Source: Pedobacter psychrodurus
Lineage (GTDB): Bacteria > Bacteroidota > Bacteroidia > Sphingobacteriales > Sphingobacteriaceae
DNA: 64,000 nucleotides
Direction of reading: 5' to 3'
NCBI RefSeq assembly: GCF_004331735.1
Contig: NZ_SJSO01000020.1
Location: 1 to 64,000, forward strand
Positions 8,763 through 17,147 of this stretch are shown piece by piece. The notes under the pieces were generated by a model. That model did no database searches. It saw only the letters and a list, made by a program, of their open reading frames with translations, and was not told where the DNA came from. Position numbers and translations under genes: made by a program. The number at the start of each line of letters is the position of its first letter. The stretch's first letter is position 1.

Positions 8763-8818
8763 TTCAATGGTTGTTAGTTTCCTTCGGTTTGATTACACCG
8801 ATTCTTTTATGCTTTCTT

Positions 8819-10141
8819 CTATGCCTGTTTATCTTCAGGCTTCTGACTTCCGACTCCGGACTCAAAACTTAATCTAATACTCACTGCATTTTTGTGCGCT
8901 TCGAGGCCTTCTGCTTCTGCAAGTATTTCAACTGTATTACCTATGTTGTTCAACCCCGCTGCAGAAAGATGCTGAAAGGTGATCTTTTTCAGAAAAGCAT
9001 CAGTAGATACTCCAGAATAAGCCTTTGCGAAACCACTGGTTGGTAAAGTATGGTTAGTTCCAGAGGCATAATCGCCAACACTTTCTGGCGTAAAATTGCC
9101 TAAAAAGACTGATCCAGCGTTGATAATCAATGGAATAAGGCTTTGAAAATGCTCAGTCGCTAGTATTAAGTGCTCTGGTGCATACTCATTTGAAAATTGC
9201 ATCGCCTGATCCAGGTCTTTAGTTAAAACAGCATATGAATTGGCTATTGCCTTGACCGCTATTTCCTTTCGTGGAAGGATAGCAAGCTGATTTTCAATTT
9301 CTTTTAAGGTATCAGCGATGATTTGATTAGAAGTAGATACTAAAATAGCCTGGCTATCAGTTCCATGTTCTGCCTGAGCAAGTAGATCAGCAGCAACGAA
9401 TGACGGATTGGCAGTTTCATCAGCGATGACCAATACCTCTGATGGTCCTGCAGGCATATCGATAGCCACTTTATTTTGAACCATCGTTTTTGCGGTAGTT
9501 ACATAACGGTTACCAGGACCAAAAATCTTATATACCTGCGGTACTGTTTCCGTGCCGAAGGCCATTGCAGCAACGGCTTGTGCACCGCCAATCAGGAATA
9601 CTTTTTCAATGCCCAAAAGCACTGCGCAATAAGCAAGGTAACAATTGGTTTTGCAATCACTTTGTGGAGGAGAGCATACTACAATTTCTTTACAACCTGC
9701 GATGATTGCAGGTGTGGCAAGCATTAAAAAAGTGCTCGGTAAAACGGCTGTTCCGCCGGGGATATAAAGTCCCACTTTTTCAATTGCCCTCGATTCACGC
9801 CAGCACACAACGCCTGACATCGTTTCGATTTTATCTTCAGTTTTTAACTGTGACTGGTGAAAAGTTTTGATGTTTTGGTAAGCCGTATCAATCGCTTTTT
9901 TTGCTTCAGCCGGAATGGTAGATGCAATCGCTTTTAATTCTTCTGCATTCAAAAACAGTTTCTCCAAATCAACTTTGTCAAACGCTTTTGCGAAGTTGAA
10001 AAGTGCCTTGTCGCCATCTTTTTTTACCGTGCTGATGATGTCGGTTACCCGTTCTTCAACCAGTTTATCGTCTTCAATCTGCCTCGAACAAAGTTCTTCA
10101 ATTTTTGATTTAGATAAATCTGTATAATTGTAGATTTTCAA
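8819..10141 (-). CDS. hisD: Histidinol dehydrogenase
   Basis: A 440-residue Zn enzyme for the last two oxidations of histidine synthesis (NAD+-dependent). Visible motifs are GGTAVLPST, GGAQAVAAMAFGT, GPGNRYV, DMPAGPSE, LLAQAEHGTDSQA (Zn ligands Gln/His) and NEYAPEHL. The family normally ends near AVSIRL; here 16 more residues (SFESGVGSQKPEDKQA) follow, encoded by a spacer-type repeat (gacttccgactccggac on the plus strand). The tail is likely neutral. The hisG-hisD spacer is 49 bp. Confidence 0.96.
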   Translation of the reverse strand: MKIYNYTDLSKSKIEELCSRQIEDDKLVEERVTDIISTVKKDGDKALFNFAKAFDKVDLEKLFLNAEELKAIASTIPAEAKKAIDTAYQNIKTFHQSQLKTEDKIETMSGVVCWRESRAIEKVGLYIPGGTAVLPSTFLMLATPAIIAGCKEIVVCSPPQSDCKTNCYLAYCAVLLGIEKVFLIGGAQAVAAMAFGTETVPQVYKIFGPGNRYVTTAKTMVQNKVAIDMPAGPSEVLVIADETANPSFVAADLLAQAEHGTDSQAILVSTSNQIIADTLKEIENQLAILPRKEIAVKAIANSYAVLTKDLDQAMQFSNEYAPEHLILATEHFQSLIPLIINAGSVFLGNFTPESVGDYASGTNHTLPTSGFAKAYSGVSTDAFLKKITFQHLSAAGLNNIGNTVEILAEAEGLEAHKNAVSIRLSFESGVGSQKPEDKQA

Positions 10142-10190
10142 TGTTTTATAATTTTAAATTAACTAATAGTTAATATGAATTTAAACGATT

Positions 10191-11042
10191 TTACGTGATT
10201 ATTTTCTCGATAGGCATTACTAAAATACCTTCAGCACCTGCAGCTTTTAAACTGTTTATTTTATCCCAGAAATCTTCCTCGGCAATTACAGAATGAACGG
10301 CTACCCAGTTAGGCTCGAAGAGTGGAACTACTGTTGGGCTTTTTACACCTGGTAGTAAATCGACTACTTTTTGAAGGTTATCTTTTGATACATTTAGCAC
10401 CACGTATTTGTTAGATTTTGCGCTAAGTACAGAGCGGATGCGTTGAAGCAATTCTGCAACTTCAGGATTTTCTGCTATTGATTTGTTTCCGATTAAAACG
10501 GCTTCAGATTGCATTACATCAGCGAAAGGTTTTAGTCCATTGCTCTTTAATGTTCCACCCGTTGATACGATATCAAAAATGGCATCACTTAAGCCCAAAC
10601 CCGGACCAATTTCTACCGATCCGGAAATGGTTCTGATATCAGATTTTATACCTTTTTCCTGTAAGAATTTTTCGAGGATTACTGGGTAGGAAGTGGCAAT
10701 TGCTTTACCATTTAACTCTTCCAGTTTTTGGATATTACTGGTGGCCTGAACAGCGATTTTTAAGGTGCATTTTCCGAAGCCTAATTTTTGAAGATAATCT
10801 ACCTCAGCCTTGGTTTCTACAATTACATTTTCCCCAACTATACCCAAATCGGCAATGCCATCCTGTACATATTCTGGAATATCATCATCGCGAAGGAAAA
10901 GAATTTCTAAAGGGAAATTAGTAACAGTTGATATTAAGGAGCTTTTGTAGTTTTCGAAAGATAAACCACAGTTTTTAAGTATTTCTACAGATTTTTCGTT
11001 TAACCTACCCGACTTCTGGATAGCGATTTTAAGTGTTTTCAA
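10191..11042 (-). CDS. hisG: ATP phosphoribosyltransferase, long form
   Basis: The first and committed enzyme of histidine synthesis. At 283 residues it is the long form: a two-lobed catalytic region (IAIQKSGRLNEKS at the start, PRPP loop DIVSTGGTLKSNG near 160) plus a C-terminal ACT-like regulatory domain (about 210-283, VVLNVSKDNLQKVVDLLPG, ending VLVMPIEKI). Long HisG proteins are hexamers inhibited by histidine and do not need HisZ. It is the first structural gene after the leader peptide and candidate attenuator at 11081-11168, so both feedback inhibition and transcriptional control are expected. Confidence 0.97.
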   Translation of the reverse strand: MKTLKIAIQKSGRLNEKSVEILKNCGLSFENYKSSLISTVTNFPLEILFLRDDDIPEYVQDGIADLGIVGENVIVETKAEVDYLQKLGFGKCTLKIAVQATSNIQKLEELNGKAIATSYPVILEKFLQEKGIKSDIRTISGSVEIGPGLGLSDAIFDIVSTGGTLKSNGLKPFADVMQSEAVLIGNKSIAENPEVAELLQRIRSVLSAKSNKYVVLNVSKDNLQKVVDLLPGVKSPTVVPLFEPNWVAVHSVIAEEDFWDKINSLKAAGAEGILVMPIEKIIT

Positions 11043-11080
11043 AGTATTGAATATAGAGTGAACAAGAAATTATTTTACGG

Positions 11081-11104
11081 AAAAAAAGTTTTGAAGTACA
11101 AAAC
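11081..11104 (-). terminator. Candidate transcription attenuator of the his operon
   Basis: Read on the minus strand, GTTTTG-TACTT-CAAAAC forms a perfect 6-bp stem with a 5-base loop, followed at once by seven T. It lies 17 bp after the leader-peptide stop and 38 bp before the hisG ATG. A second stem, ATCGCC-GATA-GGCGAT, spans the leader stop codon (11115-11130). TTTGAA inside the leader ORF can pair with TTCAAA of the terminator stem, which would be an antiterminator. The stem is AT-rich and short, so strength is uncertain. Confidence 0.55.
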
Positions 11105-11120
11105 AAACATATCATATCGC

Positions 11121-11168
11121 CTATCGGCGATGGTGTAAATGTAAGTGATGGTTCAAAGTTAAATTCAT
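11121..11168 (-). CDS. hisL: His operon leader peptide (15 aa, His-rich)
   Basis: A short ORF encodes MNLTLNHHLHLHHRR and stops: five His codons in 15, with four of them in HHLHLHH just before the stop. It starts about 38 bases after the predicted transcription start and ends just before a hairpin and T-tract upstream of hisG. This is the arrangement of a ribosome-mediated histidine attenuator: when charged tRNA-His is scarce, ribosomes would stall on the His codons and prevent terminator formation. The overlapping 70-codon frame at 11029-11241 on the same strand is not needed. Function is inferred from composition and position. Confidence 0.8.
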   Translation of the reverse strand: MNLTLNHHLHLHHRR

Positions 11169-11212
11169 AAATTATTTCTGCCAGTATCAATGCTTTAGCT
11201 GATAAGCGCTGG

Positions 11213-11242
11213 CAAATATAGTGTTTGAAATGGGAAAACAAA
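11213..11242 (-). promoter_or_regulatory. his operon promoter
   Basis: On the minus strand TTTG (11242-11239), 18 bases, then TATATTTG (11220-11213) match the Bacteroidota housekeeping promoter (TTTG, about 19 bases, TAnnTTTG). Transcription should begin near 11206, about 38 bases before the leader ATG. Confidence 0.7.
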
Positions 11243-11317
11243 AAATAATGGCACTTAATTTGTCATTATGCTGTTTTTATTACCAATAACCTTATTTTGT
11301 ATTAAAATTTTACGTTT

Positions 11318-12880
11318 TTGAAAAAGTTTCGCTTTCTAATTCTGCCCATTATTTTATTTATTTCTGCCTGTGGATGGTTTAAAAGCCCACCCGAGATCGG
11401 GAAAGTGCTGTCTGAACATTTTAAGAACAAAATCTATAAAGATTTCGACACTGTAGCTTATGATAGCATTTTTGTGAAAACAATGGACAGTCTTTCGGGC
11501 AAGTTTATAAATCCTAAAACAATTAAAGCTTTTTATGCCAATAGTTATGCTGAACCTAAGTTGGTTACGCAATTTTATATTAATGGTGAATTGGATTACT
11601 TAGTGAGCTATTTAGATCAGAGTGAGGTGCATGGCTTCAACCCAAAGATTTTTAAAGCAGATGAGATTAAAAGCTTATTAGCAGCGTTAACGGCCAATAA
11701 ATTTAAAAAGGTTGATGAAAGTTACCCTGTAATTGCAAAATTAGAGCTGTTAGCTGCCAATGCTTATTTAAACTACAACAATTACCTTAAATATGGGGTG
11801 GTAAATCCTCGCAGTATTTTTTCGCGTTATTACATCAGAGTTAAGCGTCCGGATAGCTTAGGGATGACAAATCTTTTAAACAGCAAAAGCCTGTTGGATA
11901 CGCTAAGGGCTGTTCAGCCAAAATCGATGCAGTATAAAGCTTTGCAGGCTGCTTATTTAAATACGGATGCTGAAAATGAGAAGCGGATTTTATTATTGAA
12001 CATGGAACGTTTCCGTTGGAAAATGCCAGAAACAGGAGGCAATTATGTGCAGGTAAATATTCCTGATTTTAGATTGACCTGGCTCGATAAAACAGATACT
12101 GTAATTACGATGAAAGTATGTGTTGGTGGGAAGCGTGAAAACGGTTACGAAGAGAAGCTGAAAGCCTTTGCGAAATCAGGAAATTTGGACGATAAACCGA
12201 AGAACCATGAGACGCCTTTATTGTTCAGTAAAATCAATTCTATTCAGGCCAATCCGATCTGGAATATTCCGGTAAGTATTGCACAAAGTGAGATTTACTG
12301 GATGGCTCGAAAAGATCCCTATTATTTATCAAATAGCAACATTAAAGTGTACTACAAAGATAAGCTAATTGGTGAGCCAGATACCATCAATTGGAACAGA
12401 TATTCACGTGATAAATTACCATTCAAATTTAAACAAGGTTCTGGTGGTGGAAATGCTTTAGGGAAGTTCAAATTTATTTTCGATAACAGCTCTAGTATTT
12501 ATCTTCACGATACCAATAATAAGAACGGATTTAACCTGACTAACCGGGCAATTAGTCATGGTTGTGTGCGCATCGAAAAACCTTTAGAATTTGCCGAACT
12601 TTTGGTGAAAGATTCTTACACTTATGATAAGCTTAGGGCTGAAGTAGATTTGCCGCCGATAGACAGTACACATGTAAAGTGGTATAAAAAACGTATGGCA
12701 CAAAAAGCCGATACACTTAAGGCTTTTCAATTAAAACCAGCTTGGTTTGCCCCAAAGAAAAATGTTCCATTAATCATTACCTATATTACTGCCTGGTCTC
12801 AAAATGACAGGATAGAATACAGACCTGATGTTTATGGCATGGATGAAAAACTTTGGGTTGCGATGAAGAAGTTTAGGTAG
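11318..12880 (+). CDS. L,D-transpeptidase lipoprotein (YkuD domain)
   Basis: A 520-residue exported enzyme. It starts at a TTG (MKKFRFL) and has a lipoprotein signal with lipobox ISAC, Cys18. A long N-terminal region (about 30-240, helical scaffold) precedes a YkuD domain whose active-site signature SHGCVR puts catalytic Cys416 next to His414; a upstream HDTNN is the usual YkuD partner motif. Such enzymes form 3-3 peptidoglycan cross-links or attach proteins to the wall. It lies divergent from the his operon and is followed by kptA with an 86-bp gap. The lipid anchor implies it works from the periplasmic face of a membrane. Confidence 0.92.
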   Translation: MKKFRFLILPIILFISACGWFKSPPEIGKVLSEHFKNKIYKDFDTVAYDSIFVKTMDSLSGKFINPKTIKAFYANSYAEPKLVTQFYINGELDYLVSYLDQSEVHGFNPKIFKADEIKSLLAALTANKFKKVDESYPVIAKLELLAANAYLNYNNYLKYGVVNPRSIFSRYYIRVKRPDSLGMTNLLNSKSLLDTLRAVQPKSMQYKALQAAYLNTDAENEKRILLLNMERFRWKMPETGGNYVQVNIPDFRLTWLDKTDTVITMKVCVGGKRENGYEEKLKAFAKSGNLDDKPKNHETPLLFSKINSIQANPIWNIPVSIAQSEIYWMARKDPYYLSNSNIKVYYKDKLIGEPDTINWNRYSRDKLPFKFKQGSGGGNALGKFKFIFDNSSSIYLHDTNNKNGFNLTNRAISHGCVRIEKPLEFAELLVKDSYTYDKLRAEVDLPPIDSTHVKWYKKRMAQKADTLKAFQLKPAWFAPKKNVPLIITYITAWSQNDRIEYRPDVYGMDEKLWVAMKKFR

Positions 12881-12966
12881 AATTTAATCAGCATTTTAGC
12901 CCTAGTTGAAAACAATCTTAAGCTTATAGCTTTCCTCAATATTGATGAGGTAATATTATAATCATC

Positions 12967-13509
12967 ATGGACAATAAAATAACCAAAGGCATAAGTAAGT
13001 TGCTAAGCTATATTTTGAGGCATTCGCCAGAAACCATAAATCTAAATCTTGATGAAAATGGCTGGGCAAATGTGAATGAACTGATTGCCAAATTTGACCT
13101 TTATGATAAACGGATAGATTTTGATCTGCTTCAGTATATTGTTGAAAATAACGATAAAAAGAGATTTGCCTTTAATGAAGATAAAAGCAAAATAAGAGCA
13201 AACCAAGGGCACTCTATTGCTGTTGAATTAAACTTGAATGAAGCTGAGCCATTAGCATACCTGTATCATGGTACAGTTGAAAAATTCTTATCAGGTATTA
13301 AAACGCAGGGTTTGCAAAAAATGGGCAGACAGCATGTGCATTTGAGCGCTGATAGAGAAACGGCCAATAAAGTAGGCGGGAGGAGGGGAAAACCGGTTAT
13401 CCTCACCATTAACAGTGGAGAGATGCACAGGGCAGGCCATAAATTTTATCTATCAGACAATAACGTATGGCTTACAGATGTTGTGCCTGTTCAGTTTATA
13501 GAATTTTAG
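12967..13509 (+). CDS. kptA: RNA 2'-phosphotransferase KptA/Tpt1
   Basis: A 180-residue protein of normal length that transfers an internal RNA 2'-phosphate to NAD+, giving ADP-ribose 1'',2''-cyclic phosphate. The N-terminal winged helix carries KLLSYILRHSPE (catalytic Arg18-His19). The C-terminal ADP-ribosyltransferase-like half has YLYHGT (near 100), RQHVHLS (Arg121) and GRRGKPV (Arg139/140), completing the Arg-His-Arg-Arg set. Bacterial roles are unclear because most bacteria lack tRNA splicing that leaves 2'-phosphates. Two bases separate it from the metallophosphatase, and a nadV remnant lies just beyond, so an NAD- or RNA-repair-related unit is plausible. Confidence 0.93.
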   Translation: MDNKITKGISKLLSYILRHSPETINLNLDENGWANVNELIAKFDLYDKRIDFDLLQYIVENNDKKRFAFNEDKSKIRANQGHSIAVELNLNEAEPLAYLYHGTVEKFLSGIKTQGLQKMGRQHVHLSADRETANKVGGRRGKPVILTINSGEMHRAGHKFYLSDNNVWLTDVVPVQFIEF

Positions 13510-13511
13510 AG

Positions 13512-14258
13512 ATGAGCAGAACATTAGTTATAGGAGATATTCATGGCGGATTAAGAGGTTTAACTCAATTGTTCGAACGGGCAAGAATATCTGCAAATGA
13601 TAAACTAATTTTTCTGGGCGATTATGTAGATGGTTGGAGCGAATCGGCGCAGGTAATCAATTATCTGATACAATTGGAAGAGCGGCAGCAGTGCATTTTT
13701 ATCAAAGGAAATCACGATGCATGGTGTATTGATTGGTTGGCAAAAGGGATTGTTGATGAGGTTTGGTTTATCCATGGCGGTAAATTAAACATGGAGAGTT
13801 ATAAAGGCATATCTCATTCAGTCAAACAAAAACACTTAAATTTCTTTGACAGGATGAAAGATTATTACGTAGATCAGCATAATAATCTCTTTATCCATGC
13901 TGGATTTTCTTCCATGCACGGACCTGAAAAAGAACGTTATTCTTCAAATTATTCGTGGGACCGGACCCTTTGGGAAATGGCCTTGACTATGGATAACAGA
14001 ATTAAAAAAGATTCGGCAATTTATCCGAAGAGGTTATTGCTATACAATGAAATTTATATTGGCCATACGCCAACGCTTTACTACAATGTTGATGTACCCA
14101 TGCAAGGTTGTAATGTTTGGAATATCGATACTGGTGCAGCATTTTCAGGGAGATTGTCCTGTTTGGATATCGAAACCAAAGAATTTTGGCAAAGCGATAC
14201 TCTGCAAAGCCTTTATCCAAATGAAAAAGGAAGAAATAAGCAACCTAAAGCGAATTAG
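13512..14258 (+). CDS. PPP-type metallophosphatase
   Basis: A calcineurin-like phosphatase of 248 residues. Metal-binding motifs are in order: GDIHG (8-12), GDYVDGW (36-42), GNHDAW (66-71), FIHAGF and IGHTPT. The layout resembles small bacterial and phage PPP phosphatases, with GNHD instead of GNHE. The frame is open upstream into kptA, but the start at 13512 begins the family strand MSRTLVIGDIHG and leaves a 2-bp gap from the kptA stop. It is probably translated together with kptA. Substrate unknown; the context suggests phosphorylated RNA ends, nucleotides or proteins. Confidence 0.88.
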   Translation: MSRTLVIGDIHGGLRGLTQLFERARISANDKLIFLGDYVDGWSESAQVINYLIQLEERQQCIFIKGNHDAWCIDWLAKGIVDEVWFIHGGKLNMESYKGISHSVKQKHLNFFDRMKDYYVDQHNNLFIHAGFSSMHGPEKERYSSNYSWDRTLWEMALTMDNRIKKDSAIYPKRLLLYNEIYIGHTPTLYYNVDVPMQGCNVWNIDTGAAFSGRLSCLDIETKEFWQSDTLQSLYPNEKGRNKQPKAN

Positions 14259-14488
14259 ATGGTGTTGGACGTGAAATATTTAAAGACCCGATTACCGATG
14301 ACGGAACCAAGAAATCGGCGAAAGGTTTGTTGCAGATTTTTAAAAATTCAGATGGCGAATATGAATTGAAAGATCAATGCAGCTGGGAAGAAGAAGCTCA
14401 GGGCGAATTGAAAGAAGTTTTCAGAGATGGAAAGTTATTGATCGATTATTCTCTCTTTGAAATTAGAGAAAGGCTAAAGAATAGTTAA
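14252..14488 (+). pseudogene. nadV: C-terminal remnant of nicotinamide phosphoribosyltransferase (NAMPT-type)
   Basis: The frame reads DGVGREIFKDPITDDGTKK, then SAKGLL, then WEEEAQGELKEVFRDGKLL and YSLFEIRERL before a TAA at 14486. This is the C-terminal 75 or so residues of NAMPT/NadV (compare the FKDP...KKGRLSL and VFKNG...YSFDEIR blocks of the animal enzyme). There is no start codon, in-frame stops lie upstream, and about 400 residues of the enzyme are missing. The junction falls at the phosphatase stop codon, as expected for a deletion that removed most of nadV and perhaps other genes. It is too short to be functional. Confidence 0.8.
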
Positions 14489-14526
14489 CTTCGCCAAGTT
14501 TTTAGGGCGGTATCATTAATATAGAA

Positions 14527-14584
14527 TGTCATCCTGAACCTGTCGAAGGAGCGTAATAAAGCGTTTCGACAGGCTCAACGTGAC
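14527..14584. repeat. Palindromic intergenic repeat
   Basis: Arms gtcatcctgaacctgtcga and its near complement (tcgacaggctcaacgtgac) enclose about 16 bases. It is one of the GTCAT...ATGAC-type hairpins that punctuate this window, placed after the nadV remnant and before an NTF2-like gene. Confidence 0.7.
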
Positions 14585-14630
14585 AGATTTATATTTATTT
14601 ATGATACACCTCATTTAATGAAAAGACACA

Positions 14631-15035
14631 ATGCAGAGCAACTCCACATTTAACCATCAGGCTGATATCGTAAATAGTGCTATTAGGTTTATAAACTCAT
14701 GGTTTAAGCAATCTAAGACTATTACCAGTGAACTGAATGATTTTTTTATTCTTCCAGGTAATAAAATTATCGGTAAAGATGTAATTATAGGGAGGTTGAA
14801 AGGTATTTTCGGTAAATCTGATGAATATGTTGGTGGCAGGTACGATATTATTGATGTTAATTTTGAACTGCTAAACGATGGTAAAGGAATGGGTTTTGTG
14901 GAAGGCGTTGCTGGTTACAGAGATGTTATTCAAAAACAATCAAAAATTGTAAGCGGACCCTTTAAACTTTATTTTGCGCTGTACAATGGTAGTTGGAAAA
15001 TTGTAAATATCGAATTTCCGGGGTTTAGCTATTAA
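14631..15035 (+). CDS. Hypothetical protein, possibly NTF2/SnoaL-like
   Basis: A 134-residue soluble protein without signal peptide or membrane span. An N-terminal helix (NSAIRFINSWFKQS), a middle reading GKDVIIGRLKGIF, and terminal strands ending FKLYFALYNGSWKIVNIEFPGF resemble the cone-shaped NTF2-like fold, in which KLYF..Y.GSWKIVNI forms the last two strands. The fold assignment is a guess from pattern, not from a catalytic signature. It stands between a palindromic repeat and the BatA-like gene. Confidence 0.6.
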   Translation: MQSNSTFNHQADIVNSAIRFINSWFKQSKTITSELNDFFILPGNKIIGKDVIIGRLKGIFGKSDEYVGGRYDIIDVNFELLNDGKGMGFVEGVAGYRDVIQKQSKIVSGPFKLYFALYNGSWKIVNIEFPGFSY

Positions 15036-15095
15036 AACGACTTTATTACAATAGTAATTCGCCGCTTTCCATAATTTTTCTATCTTTGGTTTTTA

Positions 15096-17147
15096 ATGAA
15101 TTTCCTTTATCCGGGCTTTCTTTTCGCACTAATATCGGTTGCCATCCCGGTCATCATTCATTTATTCAATTTCAGGAAGTTTAAAAAGGTTTATTTCTCC
15201 AATGTTCAGCTTTTAAAAGAAGTGGAACAGCAAAATTCTTCAAAAGAAAAGCTTAAAAACTTGCTTATACTGTTGTCGCGGATTTTAGCAATCATCTTTT
15301 TGGTGCTGGCATTTGCCCAGCCTTATATTCCAGTGCACAATCAAAAAACAACTGCTTTAAACAATGTAGTGAGCATTTATATCGATAACTCTTATAGCAT
15401 GGAAGCCATTAATAAAGATGGCAGTCTGCTAGATGAAGCCAAACGTAGGGCACAAGAACTGGTTAAAGGTTTTGGTATGAACGATCGTTTTCAGCTCTTA
15501 ACCAATAATTTTGAGGGAAAGCACCAACGCTTGTTAAATGAGGAAGAGTTTTTAAAAGCACTTGATGATGTTAAAATCTCTGCAACGAATCGCAATCTCC
15601 AACAGATACTAAACCGACAGGGGAATGTTTTAACGGGTTCTGCGAATAAGTATAGCTTTTTGATATCCGATTTTCAAAAGAATATCTCAACCACCAATAA
15701 ACTCGAAACAAAAGCCGATATTCAATATTCATTTTTGAAACTGAATGCCAATACCTTACCCAATGTGGCGGTAGATAGCGTTTGGGCACTTTCCCCAAAT
15801 CATCAGCCTGGGGCAAATGAGCGACTGGTAGTGCAATTAAAAAATTACTCAGAAGAAGAAGCAAAGAATATTCTTTTAAAGCTTAGTATCAATAATCAAC
15901 AAAAGGGATTAGGGGCAGTAACGATTCCGGCAGGTAAAACAGTTAAGGATACCTTGAATTTTTCTGGACTGAGCGCCGGGTGGCAAAAAGGTATAATCAG
16001 TATTAAAGATTTTCCGGTAACCTTTGATGATACACTTGCTTTCAGTTTTAAAGTAGAGGAAAGCTTCCCGGTTTTAAGTATTAATGGCATTAATGCAGGT
16101 AATTATATTAAAGCTCTTTTTGCCGCCGACCGTTATTATAAACTTACCGAAAATACAGAAAGCAATGTAAATTATAGCAATTTTGCCAACTACGGCTTAA
16201 TTGTAATCAATGACTTAAAAAATCCGTCAACGGGTTTGGCACAACAGCTTAAAACCTATCTGAATGCTGGCGGTAGAGTGGTACTTTTTCCCGATTTAGA
16301 TGCTGATGTTAAAACCTACAACTCATTTTTAAGCGGATTGTCGCTTCCTGCGATCCAAACATTAAATACCACAGTAACTAAGGTTGACCAGATCGATCTG
16401 CAAAATCCGATTTTCAAAACTGTTTTTGAGGAAATTCCTAAAAATCTGGATTTACCAACTGTTTCCCGTTATTATTCTTTTGTAGAGAAAAATAGCTCAA
16501 ACAAAGAAGATATCATGTTATTGCCAGGCAGAAAATCATTTTTCTCTAAATATGGTGTGGGTAATGGAAAGGTGTATTTATCTGCTTCTGGATTGAACAC
16601 AAATGATGGAAATTTAGCCCGTCATCCCGTTTTTGTGCCACTGATTTATCGTTTGGCTTTGAGCGGAGGAAATGAAACCCCACTATATTACAATCTTGGA
16701 AATGATAATGCATTGGCCGGTAAAAAGATTACTTTGGGTAAAAACCAAAGTTTGAAAATTACAGCCAATGGCTTTGAGGCCATTCCAGAAATCCGTCAGG
16801 CAGATGGAAAAACATTGATTTACATTGCCGACCAGGTAAAAAATGCAGGTTTTTACAACCTAAAACTTGCAGATTCGCTGCTTGCTGTTTACAGTTTCAA
16901 CAATGGCAGAACAGAATCTGATATGCACTATTTAAGCATAACAGAACTCGATCAATTGGCCGACAAAAGCAATCTGAAAATATTCGATACGGATAAAGAT
17001 GCCGTTAAATTAATTGCCGGCACCAATAAAATCGAACAAACTTTATGGAAACTTTGTCTAATTTTGTCGCTGATTTTTATTGCAGCAGAAATTTTGCTCA
17101 TCCGATTTTTTAACAACACAAAAAAAAAATATGAATCTCCTAGTTAA
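15096..17147 (+). CDS. BatA-domain membrane protein with GATase-like region
   Basis: A 683-residue protein. The N-terminal BatA module is clear: MNFLYPGFLFALISVAIPVI followed by IHLFNFRKFKKVYFSN, then a second span at about 55-77 (LLILLSRILAIIFLVLAFAQPY). A von Willebrand A-like part follows (SIYIDNSYSMEA, a DxSxS-type metal site), then a periplasmic region with a glutamine-amidotransferase-like segment (YGLIVINDLKNP), and a last span near the C-terminus (LWKLCLILSLIFIAAEILLI). This resembles proteins of the Bat cluster further right but is encoded apart from it. A TATCTTTG promoter-like box ends 6 bp before the ATG. It overlaps the next gene by 17 bp. Confidence 0.85.
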   Translation: MNFLYPGFLFALISVAIPVIIHLFNFRKFKKVYFSNVQLLKEVEQQNSSKEKLKNLLILLSRILAIIFLVLAFAQPYIPVHNQKTTALNNVVSIYIDNSYSMEAINKDGSLLDEAKRRAQELVKGFGMNDRFQLLTNNFEGKHQRLLNEEEFLKALDDVKISATNRNLQQILNRQGNVLTGSANKYSFLISDFQKNISTTNKLETKADIQYSFLKLNANTLPNVAVDSVWALSPNHQPGANERLVVQLKNYSEEEAKNILLKLSINNQQKGLGAVTIPAGKTVKDTLNFSGLSAGWQKGIISIKDFPVTFDDTLAFSFKVEESFPVLSINGINAGNYIKALFAADRYYKLTENTESNVNYSNFANYGLIVINDLKNPSTGLAQQLKTYLNAGGRVVLFPDLDADVKTYNSFLSGLSLPAIQTLNTTVTKVDQIDLQNPIFKTVFEEIPKNLDLPTVSRYYSFVEKNSSNKEDIMLLPGRKSFFSKYGVGNGKVYLSASGLNTNDGNLARHPVFVPLIYRLALSGGNETPLYYNLGNDNALAGKKITLGKNQSLKITANGFEAIPEIRQADGKTLIYIADQVKNAGFYNLKLADSLLAVYSFNNGRTESDMHYLSITELDQLADKSNLKIFDTDKDAVKLIAGTNKIEQTLWKLCLILSLIFIAAEILLIRFFNNTKKKYESPS

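Noticed and set aside
11029..11241. 70-codon minus-strand frame upstream of hisG
   Set aside because: It overlaps the hisG start and the attenuator region in another frame; the His-rich 15-codon ORF at 11121-11168 explains the sequence better.
14259..14275. ATG GTG TTG start after the phosphatase stop as a new gene
   Set aside because: The frame that continues from ATG at 14259 ends soon; the coding-like text is in another frame that has no start, so it is a nadV remnant.
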